Part shown: positions 19,581-33,372 of the stretch, in pieces | Numbering within the stretch: the stretch's first letter is position 1 | Layout of the letters: the number at the start of each line of letters is the position of its first letter | NCBI GenBank assembly: GCA_040954595.2 | Contig: CM082581.2 | Span: 62,001 to 126,000 of the forward strand | Origin: Balanoglossus misakiensis | Taxonomy: Eukaryota > Hemichordata | DNA length: 64,000 nt | Direction of reading: 5' to 3' | The notes under the pieces: generated by a model | Databases searched by the model: none | Seen by the model: only the letters and a program-made list of their open reading frames with translations | What the model was told of the DNA's origin: nothing | Translations under genes and position numbers: made by a program

Positions 19581-19838
19581 CTACAAGGAAAAGGGTCAAA
19601 TTTTCCATGATCATCAATGTCATGTGATTATGAATGTATGTAAGTGGCTGGAAAAAATTCCCAGGGGTGAGTTTCCTACAAAAATTGTGATGTGACAAAC
19701 CAACAAATTAGCATATTAGCATAATCAGAATAAATAAAAAAAATGCACAGGTAGTTTAAAAGAACAAACACTTTGGAAACGGAATAGAGCTAAGCTGCTG
19801 TCCCTTTCTAATTGTTACTCGTTCAATCACCTGTCACA

Positions 19839-20268
19839 TCACTCCAATTTTGTATCAGTTGCACTGGCTACCTGTTACAGAGCGTATTGTTTTTAAGATG
19901 TTAGTTCTCATTTTTAAATCCATTCATAAACTTGGTCCAATCTATCTTTCTAGCATGACTAATCTATATGTTCCGTGTCGCAATTTAAGGTCAGCTGATC
20001 AGTACAAACTCTGCCCTGTTCGATCACGCACCAAGAGTTATGGTGATCGTGCTTTTACTGTTGCTGCTCCAATTCTTTGGAATAATCTTCCACTCACCAT
20101 TCGCCAGGCACCAGACTTATCTGTTTTTAAATCAAATGTTAAAACTTTACTTTTTAAATCTGTTTTTTTAGCCATTTGTTGTATTGTACTTTTGCTTTAA
20201 GCGTCATTGATCACATTTTTTGTGGATACTGACGCTATACAAATAAATTATTATTATTATTATTATTT
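19839..20268 (+). mobile_element. CR1/L2-like LINE 3' fragment (copy B)
   Basis: Counterpart of the copy A fragment. One extra T in the T-run before the terminal TAG removes that stop and extends the frame by about ten residues to 20200. Confidence 0.85.
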
Positions 20269-20357
20269 CTATTTTTGTGTTTGTACAACATCAGTGAAGT
20301 TTAAATCATAATAAAAATGATAATTATCATTATTAACTGCTATAGATTCAAACTTAC

Positions 20358-20480
20358 TTGTCTCACACCTGGTTCCCTAGTAACACTCTGTGCACATGCC
20401 AATGGTGGCAGTACAAGAATTTGCCTGTTGTTGGCAGGTACCTCCATTGAGACAAGGACTAGTGAAGCATGGATTAGGAA
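20358..20480 (-). pseudogene. EGF-like exon with in-frame TAG (copy B)
   Basis: Same exon, splice sites and TAG stop as 667-789. Confidence 0.75.
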
Positions 20481-20717
20481 CTGGAAGACAGGAATTCAAA
20501 ATTTTATACAACACTTACCTATGGTAACACCAGTACACGTTCATTATTTCTCTGTTATGTTTTTATACTGGTGAGTTTACTGTTTTTATTACCGATCATA
20601 CTGACTGACTTAAAGATGATGATGATGATGATGATGATAATGACTACACCTGCTATTATTACTACAATGTACCTCAGCACTTAGATTTTTTAATAAATGA
20701 CAAAGTACTGTACTCAC

Positions 20718-20847
20718 GTGTTTCACATGTGAAGCCCAGGTAGCAGCCAGCACATTGACATGTGACGCCTGTCCAAGATCCCTGGATTGCTTGGCAAGTA
20801 CCAGCATTCCGGCATGGGTTAAGGTTTGTGTTCGCACGGATTCATTG
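20718..20847 (-). pseudogene. EGF-like exon with +1 frameshift (copy B)
   Basis: Same 130-nt exon and extra base as copy A, and the same Cys4 to Trp change. Confidence 0.75.
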
Positions 20848-21663
20848 CTGCAAATGTACACAATATTTACAAAATAAAACAGTATACAACTGTAAGTATT
20901 TATAATCATCAATTGTGAATATCACACCAATCAAGGCTTTTCAATGCACCCTGATTGCTGAGAGCTGAAATACGTGAACCAACGTGTATTTGTTTTCACT
21001 ACTATATCACATGACATTCTGCATCTCTTTTCCAAAGTTGTAGTCTGCACCCAACATTGTATTCCGGGGTAGCACTACACGGAACCCCGAAACTTTTTTG
21101 TCATCATCCGAGTACTTTTCCCAGCATGCAGTTGCCAAGAAGGCTGCACAGGGAGTTTTTAATTTTGCACTGGTATACAATTTTTTTATTCGTCAATTTC
21201 ACAGACACGTGCATTGCACATCAAAATTTTGCGTCAAAAGTGAGGACAACTTAACTAGGTACCAATGCAATGTGGTTTTAGGCGGATTTGAACTTTTCCT
21301 TTAATGTAACAGTTGTATTGACATGCGATTATCATACTGAACATGAATCAATCTCAAAATTGCTAAAAATAAAATAATTCAGAACATTTAGATTCTACAA
21401 TGGTGAAAAAATATGACAAACCTCCCAAAATTCTTATTTTTGAGGCCATTTTACAAAAATCTACGAGCCTGGCAAAATCTGACAGAGGTGCTAGATAAAG
21501 GGCACTTTTTCAAAACTCTAGATGGTTGACCCCAAGTATGCTTATTTGGTTAAATTTTAAAAGGAAATCACCCGCTGTTTTAGAGTTAATATTGCGAAAG
21601 GGACTTCATAAGTTGTCTGAAAACACCAGTTTCCCCAATTTTCACTAATGTATAGGAATACTT

Positions 21664-22291
21664 GAGAAGTCGGCCAGATTAGAAGTCGGCCAGTACGCGC
21701 GTATGAGAAGTCGGCCAGTACGAGAAGTCGGCCAGTTGTTGAACTTGTACCCGAATAGTGCAGTAATGACCCAGATTACATATAACAACACTTAATAAAA
21801 TATAATTGCACTAAATATTTTCATTTGGACGGATTTCCCAAATTCTTGACAACACAATGGCGTCATTTCAAATAATGGCGTCTGGCATCCGTACCGGTTC
21901 GCCAGCCCCGTATCCGCGTAAGGAGCTTAGGTTGTTCGCCAAATTCCTGTGACATTTCTGATTAAAGGGAGTTGTTTCAAAGCCTACTAAAATACATAGA
22001 AGGTGTATGTGTATATTCATACTTTGAGACAAAACCAAACAAACAAACGTGACGAGGAACAGACTACTGGCGCAGCGCAAGAAGTGCAGGTGACTGATGT
22101 TGACGTACCCCGGCGACGTACATGCAAAGTGAACAGACAATTTTAAAATTCATCGGCTATTTGTACAAATATCTCAGCTCCTGTACATCAAGGAAACATT
22201 TCGTAGTGAAACAGTTATATATAACACAAAGTACCAGGGTTCTCTCCCACAGGCCGACTTCTCGTACTGGCCCATACTGGTCGACTTCTCA
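21664..22291. mobile_element. Foldback-like element with minisatellite ends (copy B)
   Basis: Same element. The right end has lost about one monomer relative to A (shortened around 22270-22280). Confidence 0.6.
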
Positions 22292-22410
22292 GGACACCAT
22301 GTATAGCATAGCTGTTGAACTCAAAAAATATGTAAAACTACAAGTGATGTAAACAACTTGTGGAACCATGTTCAAATCGAGACCAGAAGAAAAGAGATTT
22401 CAAGACTTAC

Positions 22411-22507
22411 CTCCTTCAACACTTTACTGCCCTGTAGCGCACTGTGTGACACTTGTAGTTGTGCATTCATAACCAGAAGGACGTGGCCGAACCTAGCGAG
22501 TATGAAC
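22411..22507 (-). pseudogene. GCC2/GCC3 exon, stop plus 2-nt loss (copy B)
   Basis: Same lesions as copy A. Confidence 0.7.
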
Positions 22508-22732
22508 CTATCACAGAAAAAATTCAAAGAACGATTGGTTTGGTCCAACGATCCCTTATTAGAGAGATGTCCGTAATCACAGGTGTTACTGTACTATACC
22601 TCTTCAGTGGAATCATTGTGTTTTTCAAAGTGCATCACAATATCAACTCCAATGAGCATAACAGTTTAATTTTCTGTGTATGTCATGCTATAACACAGGG
22701 AAGTCACAAGAGTGATTTGCAGCCCAACTTAC

Positions 22733-22930
22733 CAGTAACTGTTGAACAATCAACTACGGGTGACATGGTTGGACACTTGGATCCTGCTGGACAAGGCGTG
22801 CATGTGCCGTCGCCTTCCATAGCATATTCACCATTGCCACAGTCAAGCGGATCTTACATTGAATCTGAACTCGATTGTCCAGCAGGGTACAGAAGACGGG
22901 ATGTGCGTGCAGGCTCCTCACTTATTTCAT
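22733..22930 (-). pseudogene. GCC2/GCC3 exon with in-frame TAA (copy B)
   Basis: Same TAA. Copy B alone also loses two cysteines at the start: LLCPAG has become LLYPAG, and QSCSD has become QSSSD. Confidence 0.78.
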
Positions 22931-23174
22931 CTGATTAAAGAAAATGAGGTTTTTAGTGAAGTATTTGTGATACAGTGTCATTTAAAATAACAAATTACTT
23001 GAGATGATTCACTTCATAATTCTGAGACAAGTATACAGGCATGTAGAAAATTCTTTGGAGGACATTAAACGTCATTTCTAATCAACCATTTTCTGAATAT
23101 CATAAGACTCTGCGAGATCTCACATGGCTAACCGGGTCTCGCAAGATCTCGCACTGAGTTGATAATCTGTTGTA

Positions 23175-23206
<32 letters not shown>

Positions 23207-23313
23207 TAACCCCAGTCGCACTGACTTGAAAATCTGTTGTAAAGACATACATGCATACACACATACCCCTCAGTTTCATCACACAGCAAACTGAACAAGT
23301 ACCACAATCTTAC

Positions 23314-23447
23314 CATTTGTACATCTGGTACAGTTTGTTGCACCAGCCAATGACACGTAACCCTTAGTACACTTGAATTGCGATGCACTGGGATCTGTGC
23401 AGGCGTACCCTTGCTCACAAATAGTACACTGTTCAGCACCGGCTGAT
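23314..23447 (-). CDS. GCC2/GCC3-type cysteine exon (copy B)
   Basis: Same exon as 3636-3769, open throughout in one frame and 134 nt long. Confidence 0.63.
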
Positions 23448-23590
23448 CTGTAAATCAAACAAAGAATTTACACACCAAGTTAACCTTTGAATACCACTGT
23501 AAAAAATTGGCGCAAATTTTAATTATTTTCATAAATAGAGGTCTATTCAAATTTGATGTTGGAAATAAAGGTGGGTGGGTAGAAGTTTAC

Positions 23591-23721
23591 CTGTTATGCA
23601 AGAGGTACAGCGAGACATCCTTTGTCCAAGGCCGAACTGTAATAACCAGCCGAGCATAAAATCACAGTGTTACCATTTGGACAATGGTTACCAGCTGGGC
23701 AATCAGCACATGATGTTTGTG
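23591..23721 (-). pseudogene. GCC2/GCC3 exon with 1-nt frameshift (copy B)
   Basis: Same exon and same missing base as 3913-4043. Confidence 0.72.
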
Positions 23722-24190
23722 CTGAAAATAAACAGAGATTTATAGAATCTTATAGTCACAGTCATACCTTCAAAGACGTGGGATTCTCACGCGGGTTGGG
23801 GAGACATAAATCCCTGGCAAAAGATTGAGGACAGGAAAATGCCAAACCAGAGATATTCGTAACAGAAACTGTATACAGTCAATGCCATATGGCAGTGTGC
23901 TGTTCTAACAACAGACAAGAATGTGACGATCATAGTCTGTGTCGGAGATTTGGAAAAAAGCAAATTCGGTGAAAAGACGGGACAAAACAAAAGTCTACTT
24001 ATACGATGCACATGAAAACTGGATGAAAGCGAAGCAGTCCACTATTTGAATGCATTGGATGTAAAATTGGCAGAATATTTGGACTGGACATAATGTTTGT
24101 ACGCACAGAATTAGGCACATGCACATAAGATGATCGTCCGCCTAAGTGAAAGATTACACAGTAATGCCCAAACTTTAAGTGCTGACTCAC

Positions 24191-24423
24191 CATTTATATT
24201 AGTGTAGTATCCATCTTCACACACCTCTGGCTCCGACATACCATCATATTGGCACTTATACCCAGGGCAGGACAAGGCGTACAGTCTATACTTCCATTGT
24301 TGGCAAAATATCCCTGTCCGCATTGTGTTGGTGATGAGAGGCTGGCTGTTCCACACATGAAACCCTTGGACACAGCGTGCATGCTTCAGAACATGCTGAA
24401 CGGTAACTTCCAACTGCGCAGTC
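24191..24423 (-). pseudogene. Large GCC2/GCC3 exon, at least two frameshifts (copy B)
   Basis: Same exon with the same two internal shifts as 4513-4745. Confidence 0.75.
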
Positions 24424-25045
24424 CTGTAGGAGTAAAGACGTCAAATATTAGAGAGGTTTAAGAGCCCTCTAGCCAGCAAACTTCATCAAGGATGTACGCG
24501 CAGAACATAAACTGGAAACACTGCGCGCCCGGTCTTTTTCCCATAGGATTACATTGATAATCGCCAGAAAACAAACTTCTACTATTGTCATTTTCACGAA
24601 ATTGTACACATAGCTCAGTCCAGCAAATATAAATTCATTGGTCAAATAAAATATAGGGGTCACCGCGCTCTTTTTTGAGATAAATTGCGTTAAGAATTTT
24701 GCCCATAGACAAACCATTGGTGAAAAATGCTGAGTCAGCAGATTTCTTCTATTATCGACCAAATTCATGGCTCTGTATTTCAAAAACAAGCCCGGTGACC
24801 CCTATATTTTATTACGGATTTTCATTATACATACAAAGGAGAATAAAAAAATCCACAATTAAAAAAAATGACAATACTTTCAATTTTACTGAACGTACAT
24901 CCTTAATGTTACTTAATATGTAGTGGAGCACCAAAACCCAAATTTTCATATCGATTGTGTATTTTGTGATAAAAGCACCAAACTTGGCTCAGATGTGTGT
25001 TAATGTGTACTGAACGAATTCAGATAGCGAGTCACTAAATATCTG

Positions 25046-25472
25046 TAGTCTCGGTTACCCAGAGCCCTCTGCTTCTTCCGTTAGGCACTCCAGAAAGAGG
25101 GTCTGGGGAAACCCGGTAGACAAATCGCCGGGCGGAATCGGGACAGCTGCGATGCATGACGGGAGCTTAATATTCGGTACGATATTATGATATGACGATA
25201 TTAGAAAACTATTAACCAAACTTCTCTCTCTCTTTTCAATTTGTAGACAGTTTTAGCAGGTCTAGCACTACTCAGCATGTTTTCTTTATCATATGACATA
25301 CATGTCGGCCGTGAGGTTCGCGCGCAGGACGTCGCCATTTTGGAATATTAAGCTCCCGTCATGCATCGCAGCTGTCCCGATTCCGCCCGGCGATTTGTCT
25401 ACCGGGTTTCCCCAGACCCTCTTTCTGGAGTGCCTAACGGAAGAAGCAGAGGGCTCTGGGTAACCGAGACTA
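25046..25472. mobile_element. MITE with 129-bp perfect inverted repeats (copy B)
   Basis: Counterpart of 5368-5794 with the same flanking TAAATATCTG repeats. The insertion therefore preceded the A/B duplication. C and D lack the region. Confidence 0.85.
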
Positions 25473-25755
25473 TAAATATCTGTTGAAGAGTTTCCATGTC
25501 AACCATTTTTTTTCAAAATGGCCGCCAATACAGATAATCACACCTGTTAAACACCAAAATAAATTCAGATTACAATATTTGAAACAAGAAACTACGGAAA
25601 GAATGGTTTGCAATAGAACTATGGTTATTAAACTACAAATGTACTTATAAGGGTAACTAAGGGATCAAAACACAGGTGCAACTTTCAATCCCTGGTTCTC
25701 GCATTAGTATAGGTGCTCCCCCCAGTCAAACATTATGGCTAGTTGCGATATTTAA

Positions 25756-26614
25756 CTGGAAAGTGCAGTTCACGAAATAAAAACCTGGATGACACATAAT
25801 AAACTTCAACTCAATGGTGGCAAAACCGAGGTACTCCTGATAAGGTCTCAGTTCAACCGCTCGCCTCGTCCCATAAACCACATGAGCATTGGATCATGTT
25901 GTGTTCAAATTGTGAATTCTGCACGGAATATAGGTGTGACATTCGACGACAATTACACTTTCAATAAGCACATTAATGCAATTTGCAAGTCAATTTTCTT
26001 CCATCTGCGTCAAATCAGCCACATTCGCCGTTACCTCACTAAGGAAGTTTGCCAGATGCTGGTTCATGCTCTAATCACATCAAAACTGAACTACTGTAAT
26101 GCACTACTCTGTGGTTTACCATCATCATGCATGCTACAGCATGCCCTGAATTCTGCAGCCAGGATCGTTTCTCGTACCCGTAAAACGGATCATATTACTC
26201 CTGTTCTCATGGATTTACATTGGTTGCCTGTACACTATAGAATCCAATACAAGATCTTGCTTATGACATATAAGGCATTAAACAACACAGCACCAGCTTA
26301 CATCTCTGACTTAATCCATCTGAAAACTTCAACAAGACTTCTTCGTTCAAATGACAAATTTCTACTTCATGTACCATGGAGTAAGAAGAAAACGTACGGC
26401 GATCATGCTTTTTCGTATATCGTCCCACTCATTTGGAACAGTGTCCCAATAGAAGTATGCTAGTCACCTAGCCTTGACAGTTTCAAGAAACACATCAAGA
26501 CTTATCTGTTTAACAGAGCCTATTTACAGTAACTTTACATTGTAAAGCGCTATTGAACACTATTGCAGTGGAGTTTGGTGCTCTATAAGTCCTTTTGATT
26601 GATTGATTGATTGA
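25756..26614 (+). mobile_element. CR1/L2-like LINE, reverse transcriptase C-terminal part (copy B)
   Basis: Counterpart of the copy A element with the same TAG. Two changes are visible: QTVNS to QIVNS, and GDRAF to GDHAF. Confidence 0.88.
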
Positions 26615-28919
26615 TGAACAATTTACCACCTTAGCTAAACACATAAACAGATCACCGATACGTCCGAATAGCGCGTGTATGAGGGCTTGGCTAACTTGTG
26701 ACCTCAGTAAAGATCATGTGAAAATGTCCATTTTGTTTGGTCGGGCATTGGTTCTTGTCGGCAAAAACTGCCATAGGAAATTATAAACTTTAGTCAAATT
26801 GTTGAAACAATAAATAATAGTCCATGTGTCTTGATACTTCAGATCATGCATCGGTTCGACTCTGTCTGTAGTCGGCTACCCAAATTTATTGGGAAGTTCG
26901 GCCTTTTACACATTAATACATGTGGTTTTCGATCATATCCTACCGGTCTTATTGGTTGGCATTAATTTGGCAGTGTGCTATAAGCATATTACATCCTACA
27001 TCAAACCAAAATAAAGCTTGTGATACTTTGACCATCAGTTTTTGTTTACTTTTAGTCGCTAGTGAAATTCAAGCTCAGTAATAACTTTACAACTAACTTA
27101 TTAGGGGCCCAAGCCCCTATGGGCGGGGCCCCTATTGGTATTGCTGGCATTTTTCTTCTTCTTTGGCACTTTCATCGGCCACTAGGATCTTGAAAACGGC
27201 TAAACCTACAATTCTCAAATATGGCACAATGATGCAGGCCAATGAGATCTGGTGCAGTACGTCCGTGAATGTTAAATTAGTCAAGTGACCTGATGACCAT
27301 ATAAGGGCGAAATTTTCAAATTAGGGTATGCCGATTTTGAGAAGAAGATTTTTGATCATTATATTTCATATTTTTTCATTGACCATGGGGGGTCTGGACC
27401 AAGGCATAGGCTTTACTATACCCGCATAGTAAAGCTATGACAACATCGTATTTAAATAATAACACATGTTAGCGAGGGATATATCATGATCTTTTGCCTG
27501 CACAAGGGATGGTGATCTTTGACCTTAATAATATTGATGATGCCCGAGCCGCAGGGAAGGGCATCATCAATATCTTTTGATGTGTGACGTTACCAGCACA
27601 TTCCAGAAGACAGCATGGCATCGTCTGTACAAGTTGAGTGAAATACTTAGAAAGATATCGCCACATACAGTGACTGGGCTGTGTTCATGTTTTTCTCTTG
27701 AAATCATGGACAGTGTTATACACCTCTGTATCAATGCTGTTTTAGTGACTTTTTCACACCCGTTCTTTTTGTTTTGAGTGAATAGGATAGTCAACTAACT
27801 ACTGCTGGACAATGGGTGTGAGTTTCATGGCTCTCACATGATGGGGTAATCTGGGGTAACATTTTGAAAATACCATGTTATTTTCAGAACGCAGTTACGG
27901 TGTATGTACATGTGAACAGTGATACATGTACATGTGTAGGTCGGAAATTTAGATCGGGTATACACGTCTGCATCTAACACTCAAAGTGCAATATTGCCAA
28001 ACGTGTGTATTATACACGATATACTACATGTAGTAATTCTATTAGACTTAGTCTGCATTGGTCAATATAATATACGGAAACTAAATATGTCGATCGGATT
28101 TAATCTTTCACAGGTCCAGCTGTGGTTGCGCAGAACACGTCTCCATTTATGGTGTGAACAGGGACTGCTGTACGCATGTGCACATCTGAGTTCACGAGGT
28201 TACACGTACTGCGGTTGCGCAGAACACGTCTCCATTTATGGAGTGAACAGGGACTGACCAAGGGGCCGAAATGAGAAGCCAAATTTCGGGTGACCCCTTG
28301 ACCTTTGACCCACCTTGAAAAACACATATCTACTTCTACGCTAACTAATACACCTAGGGAGCTGATTTTTGGTGGACAGGTACAACTATTGGACCAAATC
28401 ATTTCGCCGCAATGTCACGTGACCTCGGTGACCTTTGAACTATATATAACATAAATGCTCATAAGTACGTAACTATTAGACCGACAGACTTCATATTTGG
28501 TGGGATGAAGCATACACATGTACTTGTTACTCCTTGACCTTTGACCTAATTAATTATGTGCATACCTAATTCTAGGCTTACCAATAGGGCTAGAGGTTTT
28601 GTTTCTGTTGGACATGGACAAGTGTGGGGTCCAATTTTTTCCATAATATTTTGGGTGACCTCAGGTGATCTACTTTCTCATATCTCGGCCTCCAGAGCAG
28701 GTACAGCCTTAGCATTTCGAGGGATGGGACTAAAATGAAAAGCCGAATTTTGAGGTCACCTGTACAACTGCTTAACTCATTAATTATGTGCATACCTAAT
28801 TCCAGGCGAACCAATAGGGCTGAAGGTTTGGTTTCTGATGGACCTGGACCAGTATGGGGTCAAAAAATTTTGCCCAAATTTCGGGTGACCTCAGATGACC
28901 ATTTTGGCTTGCAGCTATA

Positions 28920-29216
28920 TTTTAACCCTAATGCTACTAGGTGTCATACCTGTTTAGAGTGCCTTAAAGTATGTATTTGCCATTTTTTCTTCCTAAACGT
29001 ATTTTGACTGTCTTGCCATGGCTCTCATATGTTAGACACACTTGGCAGTCTAAACCCCCCTTAAATGTACTAAATCGTACTGGTTTGCTCTGGTTTGGTT
29101 TGAGGGTCTTGTATAGGCCCTACTGCGTAACACGCCCTTGGCAGCCTAACAGGCCTGGGAGCCAGGATTCTAGGCACCCTGGATATCAAACTGACTTGGC
29201 AGCGTTAGGGTTAAAA
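28920..29216. mobile_element. MITE with TTTTAACCCTAA termini (copy B)
   Basis: Counterpart of 9241-9537. Absent from C and D. Confidence 0.6.
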
Positions 29217-29233
29217 CTATGAATAATCACATA

Positions 29234-29639
29234 CTAGATGTTTGAAAAATGGCAATGTCTTCTCTAAATGTTCTCCATCCAAAGGGATCTGACAAGGGTG
29301 TCCCCTGTCAGCACTTCATTTTTTGTTTGTCATAGCAATTTTCGCGACTGTTATATTAGATTTAGAGTTGACTAAAAGATAAATGGTGTCTACGATTCCA
29401 AACACATAAAAATTACACCAGTTGTGGACGACACAACATTATTTTATTTAATGAGAGTAGTGTTCATCATGCCATAAATATTGTCAAAAAATTTGTTAGT
29501 TTTAGAAACCCAACTAAATACACGAAAAGTTGGGCTTTAGATTGGTTAACTGAAAATCAGGCTGATTGCAATTTTTCGGGATTAAGTGGCCCGATACTCC
29601 CAACAAGTCACTTGGAATGTACTTTCATTCTAATATTGT
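29234..29639 (+). mobile_element. Decayed L1-type LINE reverse transcriptase fragment (copy B)
   Basis: Counterpart of the copy A fragment with the same decay. Confidence 0.72.
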
Positions 29640-29661
29640 TATTTATTAGCATGGAGTAATC

Positions 29662-29841
29662 TTACTTTTTACCATAAGGGTGGAACCATGATTCATTCTC
29701 AAAAGGGGTCTGGTACCAATACTCATAATGGCCTTCGATACCGGCAGGCATGTATAGCCTATGGCTACGCCCAGCATGAGGTGGTGATTCATACTGTTGG
29801 TTGTATGGACTAGCTGGGTTCGGTGACAGCGACACAAATTT
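29662..29841 (-). other. Pro/Tyr-rich open frame, unidentified (copy B)
   Basis: Same open frame as in copy A, with one Leu to Phe change (QTPL to QTPF). Absent from C and D. Confidence 0.3.
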
Positions 29842-29956
29842 TCATGCAGATCTTGATTACACTTGTAGAGAAAAACAAAAAATCTACATATTGAAAGAAA
29901 TGGTGATACTTTAAACTGTATAAATTATTATCCCAAGACAATAAATCAAAACTTAC

Positions 29957-30080
29957 TTTGTTCACAAAGGTCACCAGTGAAAACAATTCTGACAGAAACA
30001 TGTGTACAGTTCACATGATCCAGATGTCATCTGGCAGAAACCACTGTTCAAGCACGGATTGGGATCGCATTGGTTGATTC
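29957..30080 (-). pseudogene. EGF-like exon with +1 frameshift in a T run (copy B)
   Basis: Same exon and extra T as 10278-10401. Confidence 0.8.
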
Positions 30081-30486
30081 CTGGTTTTCAATACACAAGA
30101 AAGTTGGGACGATGAGCAATGGGGCAGAGACTGATCATCAAAAATTTGGGACAGGGAATTCCAACAAATGAGATCATTAAGTCATATATGCAAAGCAAAT
30201 CAGAAAAGAGAATCAGAAGATTTTCTCCGAAGGACACCTTGCAAATTCATGATTGGAAAGACACTGCAGTCACATGTATATTGTAGTGTCCAAACACTGG
30301 TGAGCATCTATACTTTATACATTCTGTAAAATGACGTAAACATTCGGGTCATTATGAATAAAGTGCGTGAACGAGGCTAGGCACTCTCACTCTTACATGC
30401 CGGACTTGGTGTCTCGTGTTGTCATTATTGCCCACCCACGATTCTATATTTTGCGACGAGGACAGAGAACACGGAGAATCAGCTAG

Positions 30487-30749
30487 CCGGATCAAGAGGT
30501 CAAATCACAAATCATACGAGGATTCACATCAGCCCGTCTCAGACGTCGTGCTCTTCGGGAGGAGACGACACTAGAGAATCTTCTGAGTACAGCCTGTTCA
30601 TTTGAGGTATCAGAGGTTCAGGCTAGTGGGATTGAGGAGAAAACCCAAAATAATGGTGCAGATACGGCATCTGTGAATGCGGTCAGAAAACAGCGCCATC
30701 AACGCTCGAAACCAAATAAACAAAAGAGAGCTCATCAGCAGCCAGCGAG
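30487..30749 (+). mobile_element. gag remnant, 5' part only (copy B)
   Basis: Starts like copy A (KSQIIRGF onward) and stops abruptly at 30749 before the zinc knuckles. This is the 1608-bp deletion junction, with a shared GA at the breakpoint. Confidence 0.8.
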
Positions 30750-32300
30750 CAGACTAGTCCATTCAATGTAAAAAATGGTGCTGATTCCAAAAAAGTCAGT
30801 CTTATTGACCCCTTTGAAGACAAAATTGCCATTTTTGCCACTTTTAACCCAAAAGGTCATTAAAAAAACCCACTCAAAACACACTGTTTTCATCACATTC
30901 GGAGATCTGATGACATTTGAGGATTATGCGGAAACAGTGACACAGCAGAATAAAAATTACAGGTGACATTTGCAAGCACTTATGATCTGACCATATAGAA
31001 ATATGCAATGTAAAAACATTAACAAGGAACATGCCCAATAAACTGTCATGTGTCATGGCAGTCTTACAAGTGGTGCTAGAAAAAAAAATTGACCAAAAAT
31101 TGTCTGTACACAAACACATATGCGAAGCAACTTCTTTCAGTCAGCCCTGGAACAGACACACACTGACCTGCCACTGGTAATTAAAATGTGATAGCTGGTG
31201 GTCTCTGTAACAGCTGGCCTATTTAAGTTATGTAAACATGTCTTTGTTCGAGGTAACAACTCCTTGTAAATAGTAACTTTAAAAACAACTGGACAATTTG
31301 TTTAGGAGAAGATTTGCTAACCAAAAACAAAGAAACTTTCCAAAAAAACTCGCTAAATATTTAATCTTTCTGATCTCAGAATTGAATAAAAGTTGCACAT
31401 ATACAGGTATGTGTTATGAAATTATATCCTAAATTTCAAAGCAATCAGAGAAAAAACTAATTTCAAAGCAATACAACAAGCAGTTTCACAGAAAATATTT
31501 GTTCAAAAGTGGCAAAAACACAAATATGCAAATATCACCAAAATTGTACAATATCTTACTTCAATCACTACAAGGAACATGCTGCCTAAGTTCAATGCAA
31601 TAGGATAAGCGGTTTCAGTGAAAACAATTTTTGACAAAAATTGCAAAAGTTTCCCCGATAACACATTTATGCAAATATCACATTTTTTACAACATATTAT
31701 TTAGGTTACCCCTACGAACATGCCTACCAAATTGCAAAGCAATCTGGCATGAGGTTTTAAAGAAAAACATTTTTTGACCAAAAATGGCAAATAATGCTCA
31801 AAATTATAGATATGCAAATTTTGCAACAATTTGAACAAAACTATGGTTACTTAGACAACATTAGGAGGCTTCATACTAAATTTCAAAGACTTTTACCAAT
31901 AACATGGAAAAATACAAAAAAATGCAAAAAAAATAGGAAATCGATAATATTAGCTCAAAACATACAGGGTTGTATGAGGTTGATATAAGGTACATGCATA
32001 CCATTTTTCAAATCAATATGACCAGTGGTTGTCCAGTTTTTGAGTTTTGACCAATTTCACATTTTCCCAGCTAATTTGCATATTTTTGGCAATGACATCT
32101 TCATTTGAACAAACTCCCATCTACAGCCCTGCCTGCATCTACACGCCAAATATCGAGGTCATACGCGCTGCGGTTTTCAAGTTTTTCATGTGGACGGACA
32201 TACAGACATACATCCATCCATCCATCCATACATACAGACGTAACCAATCCCATAAGTTCCCATGGTACATACCAATGGGACCTAAAAACTTGTGACTTAC

Positions 32301-32423
32301 ATGTAACACATGTTTGCCCAGTGTAGCAGGTTGGACAGTTGCAGGTGTAGATTGAGCAGGAGCCTTGAAGTGGCTGATACACTCCGTTATTCAGACATGG
32401 GTTTAGAAGACACTGGTTGATCG
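32301..32423 (-). CDS. EGF-like exon, Cys3 replaced by Tyr (copy B)
   Basis: Open, same residues as 14231-14353. Confidence 0.8.
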
Positions 32424-32871
32424 CTAAGGGTGAGAGAAATGAAAAAGTATCACATTAGGGTCTTACACACTTGAGTGGGAAGTGAAATCTGTAGCAGACT
32501 GTCAGAAGATTGCACATCCGTGTGATCATGTTCATGTGTGAAGGATAATGAAGACCACTTGATCCAAGCTTGGTGCTACCATCTTTATCATAATTACAGA
32601 ATCTTATAATATTTACTAGTTGGGGGTGGGTGGGGTGGGGGTGGGGGTAGTTGATGTCATAACTTTCTGATGTTTCAATTTACGGTTGGAAAAATAGCAA
32701 CATCTACACTGATGAGCATTTGAGTCAATGAAAGTATTCATCATGGCTACCGTAGTGCATATAAGTCTCTTGGTTAGCTGCACAATCACAGGCAACTTTA
32801 TTGAGACAATATCAATGACAAAGCCCAGCGATTTCTACTTTGTGCGGGAAATCTGACACTGGTTTGCTTAC

Positions 32872-32988
32872 GTTCAGCGCACGTGGTTCCGATGAAACAG
32901 CGTGGACTCTGGCATCTGAACTCGGTGCAGGACACTTGCTGGCAGAATCCACTGTTTAGACAAGGGTTGGGCTGACACGGATTCAAAT
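32872..32988 (-). CDS. EGF-like exon, Cys6 replaced by Ser (copy B)
   Basis: Same exon as 14801-14917, open. Confidence 0.82.
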
Positions 32989-33372
32989 CTGTGCACAGAA
33001 GAGAAAGTGATATAAATTGTGTACAGTTAATATTTACTACATATACTTTAAACAGATTTGTGCAGTCAGGGTTGAGTGGTAAAAATCTCAGTTGGTCAAC
33101 AGAACATCACTGTGACAAATTTCTTCCATGTTCAACAAAAGAAACGTAATGAAATTTTGACACAGGTGTAATAGTGTCTTAGTGTACCATACGGTGCAGG
33201 TTGTTATTTGGTCAAATACACAATCCCCTTTTATGGCACACACATTCTTAATAAATTTCCCCAAAATTGTGTCGTTATTCACTGTTTGATACAGGTTGGA
33301 AGAAACCAACTGCAAGCCGATTATGTGTTATGTTATTATGTTCCTCTTCATCTGAAATTTAAAATCACTCAC

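Larger units (their letters stand above)
1..19694. repeat. Tandem unit, copy A (19.7 kb)
   Basis: First of four head-to-tail copies. Base 1 corresponds to base 19695, where the same sequence restarts, and collinear similarity continues across the unit. The true left boundary may lie outside the window. Copy A is the longest version: it alone keeps the EGF exon at 17873-17995 and the undivided gag region at 10808-11425. The unit boundary lies in an intron next to a LINE 3' fragment, not at a gene end. Confidence 0.93.
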
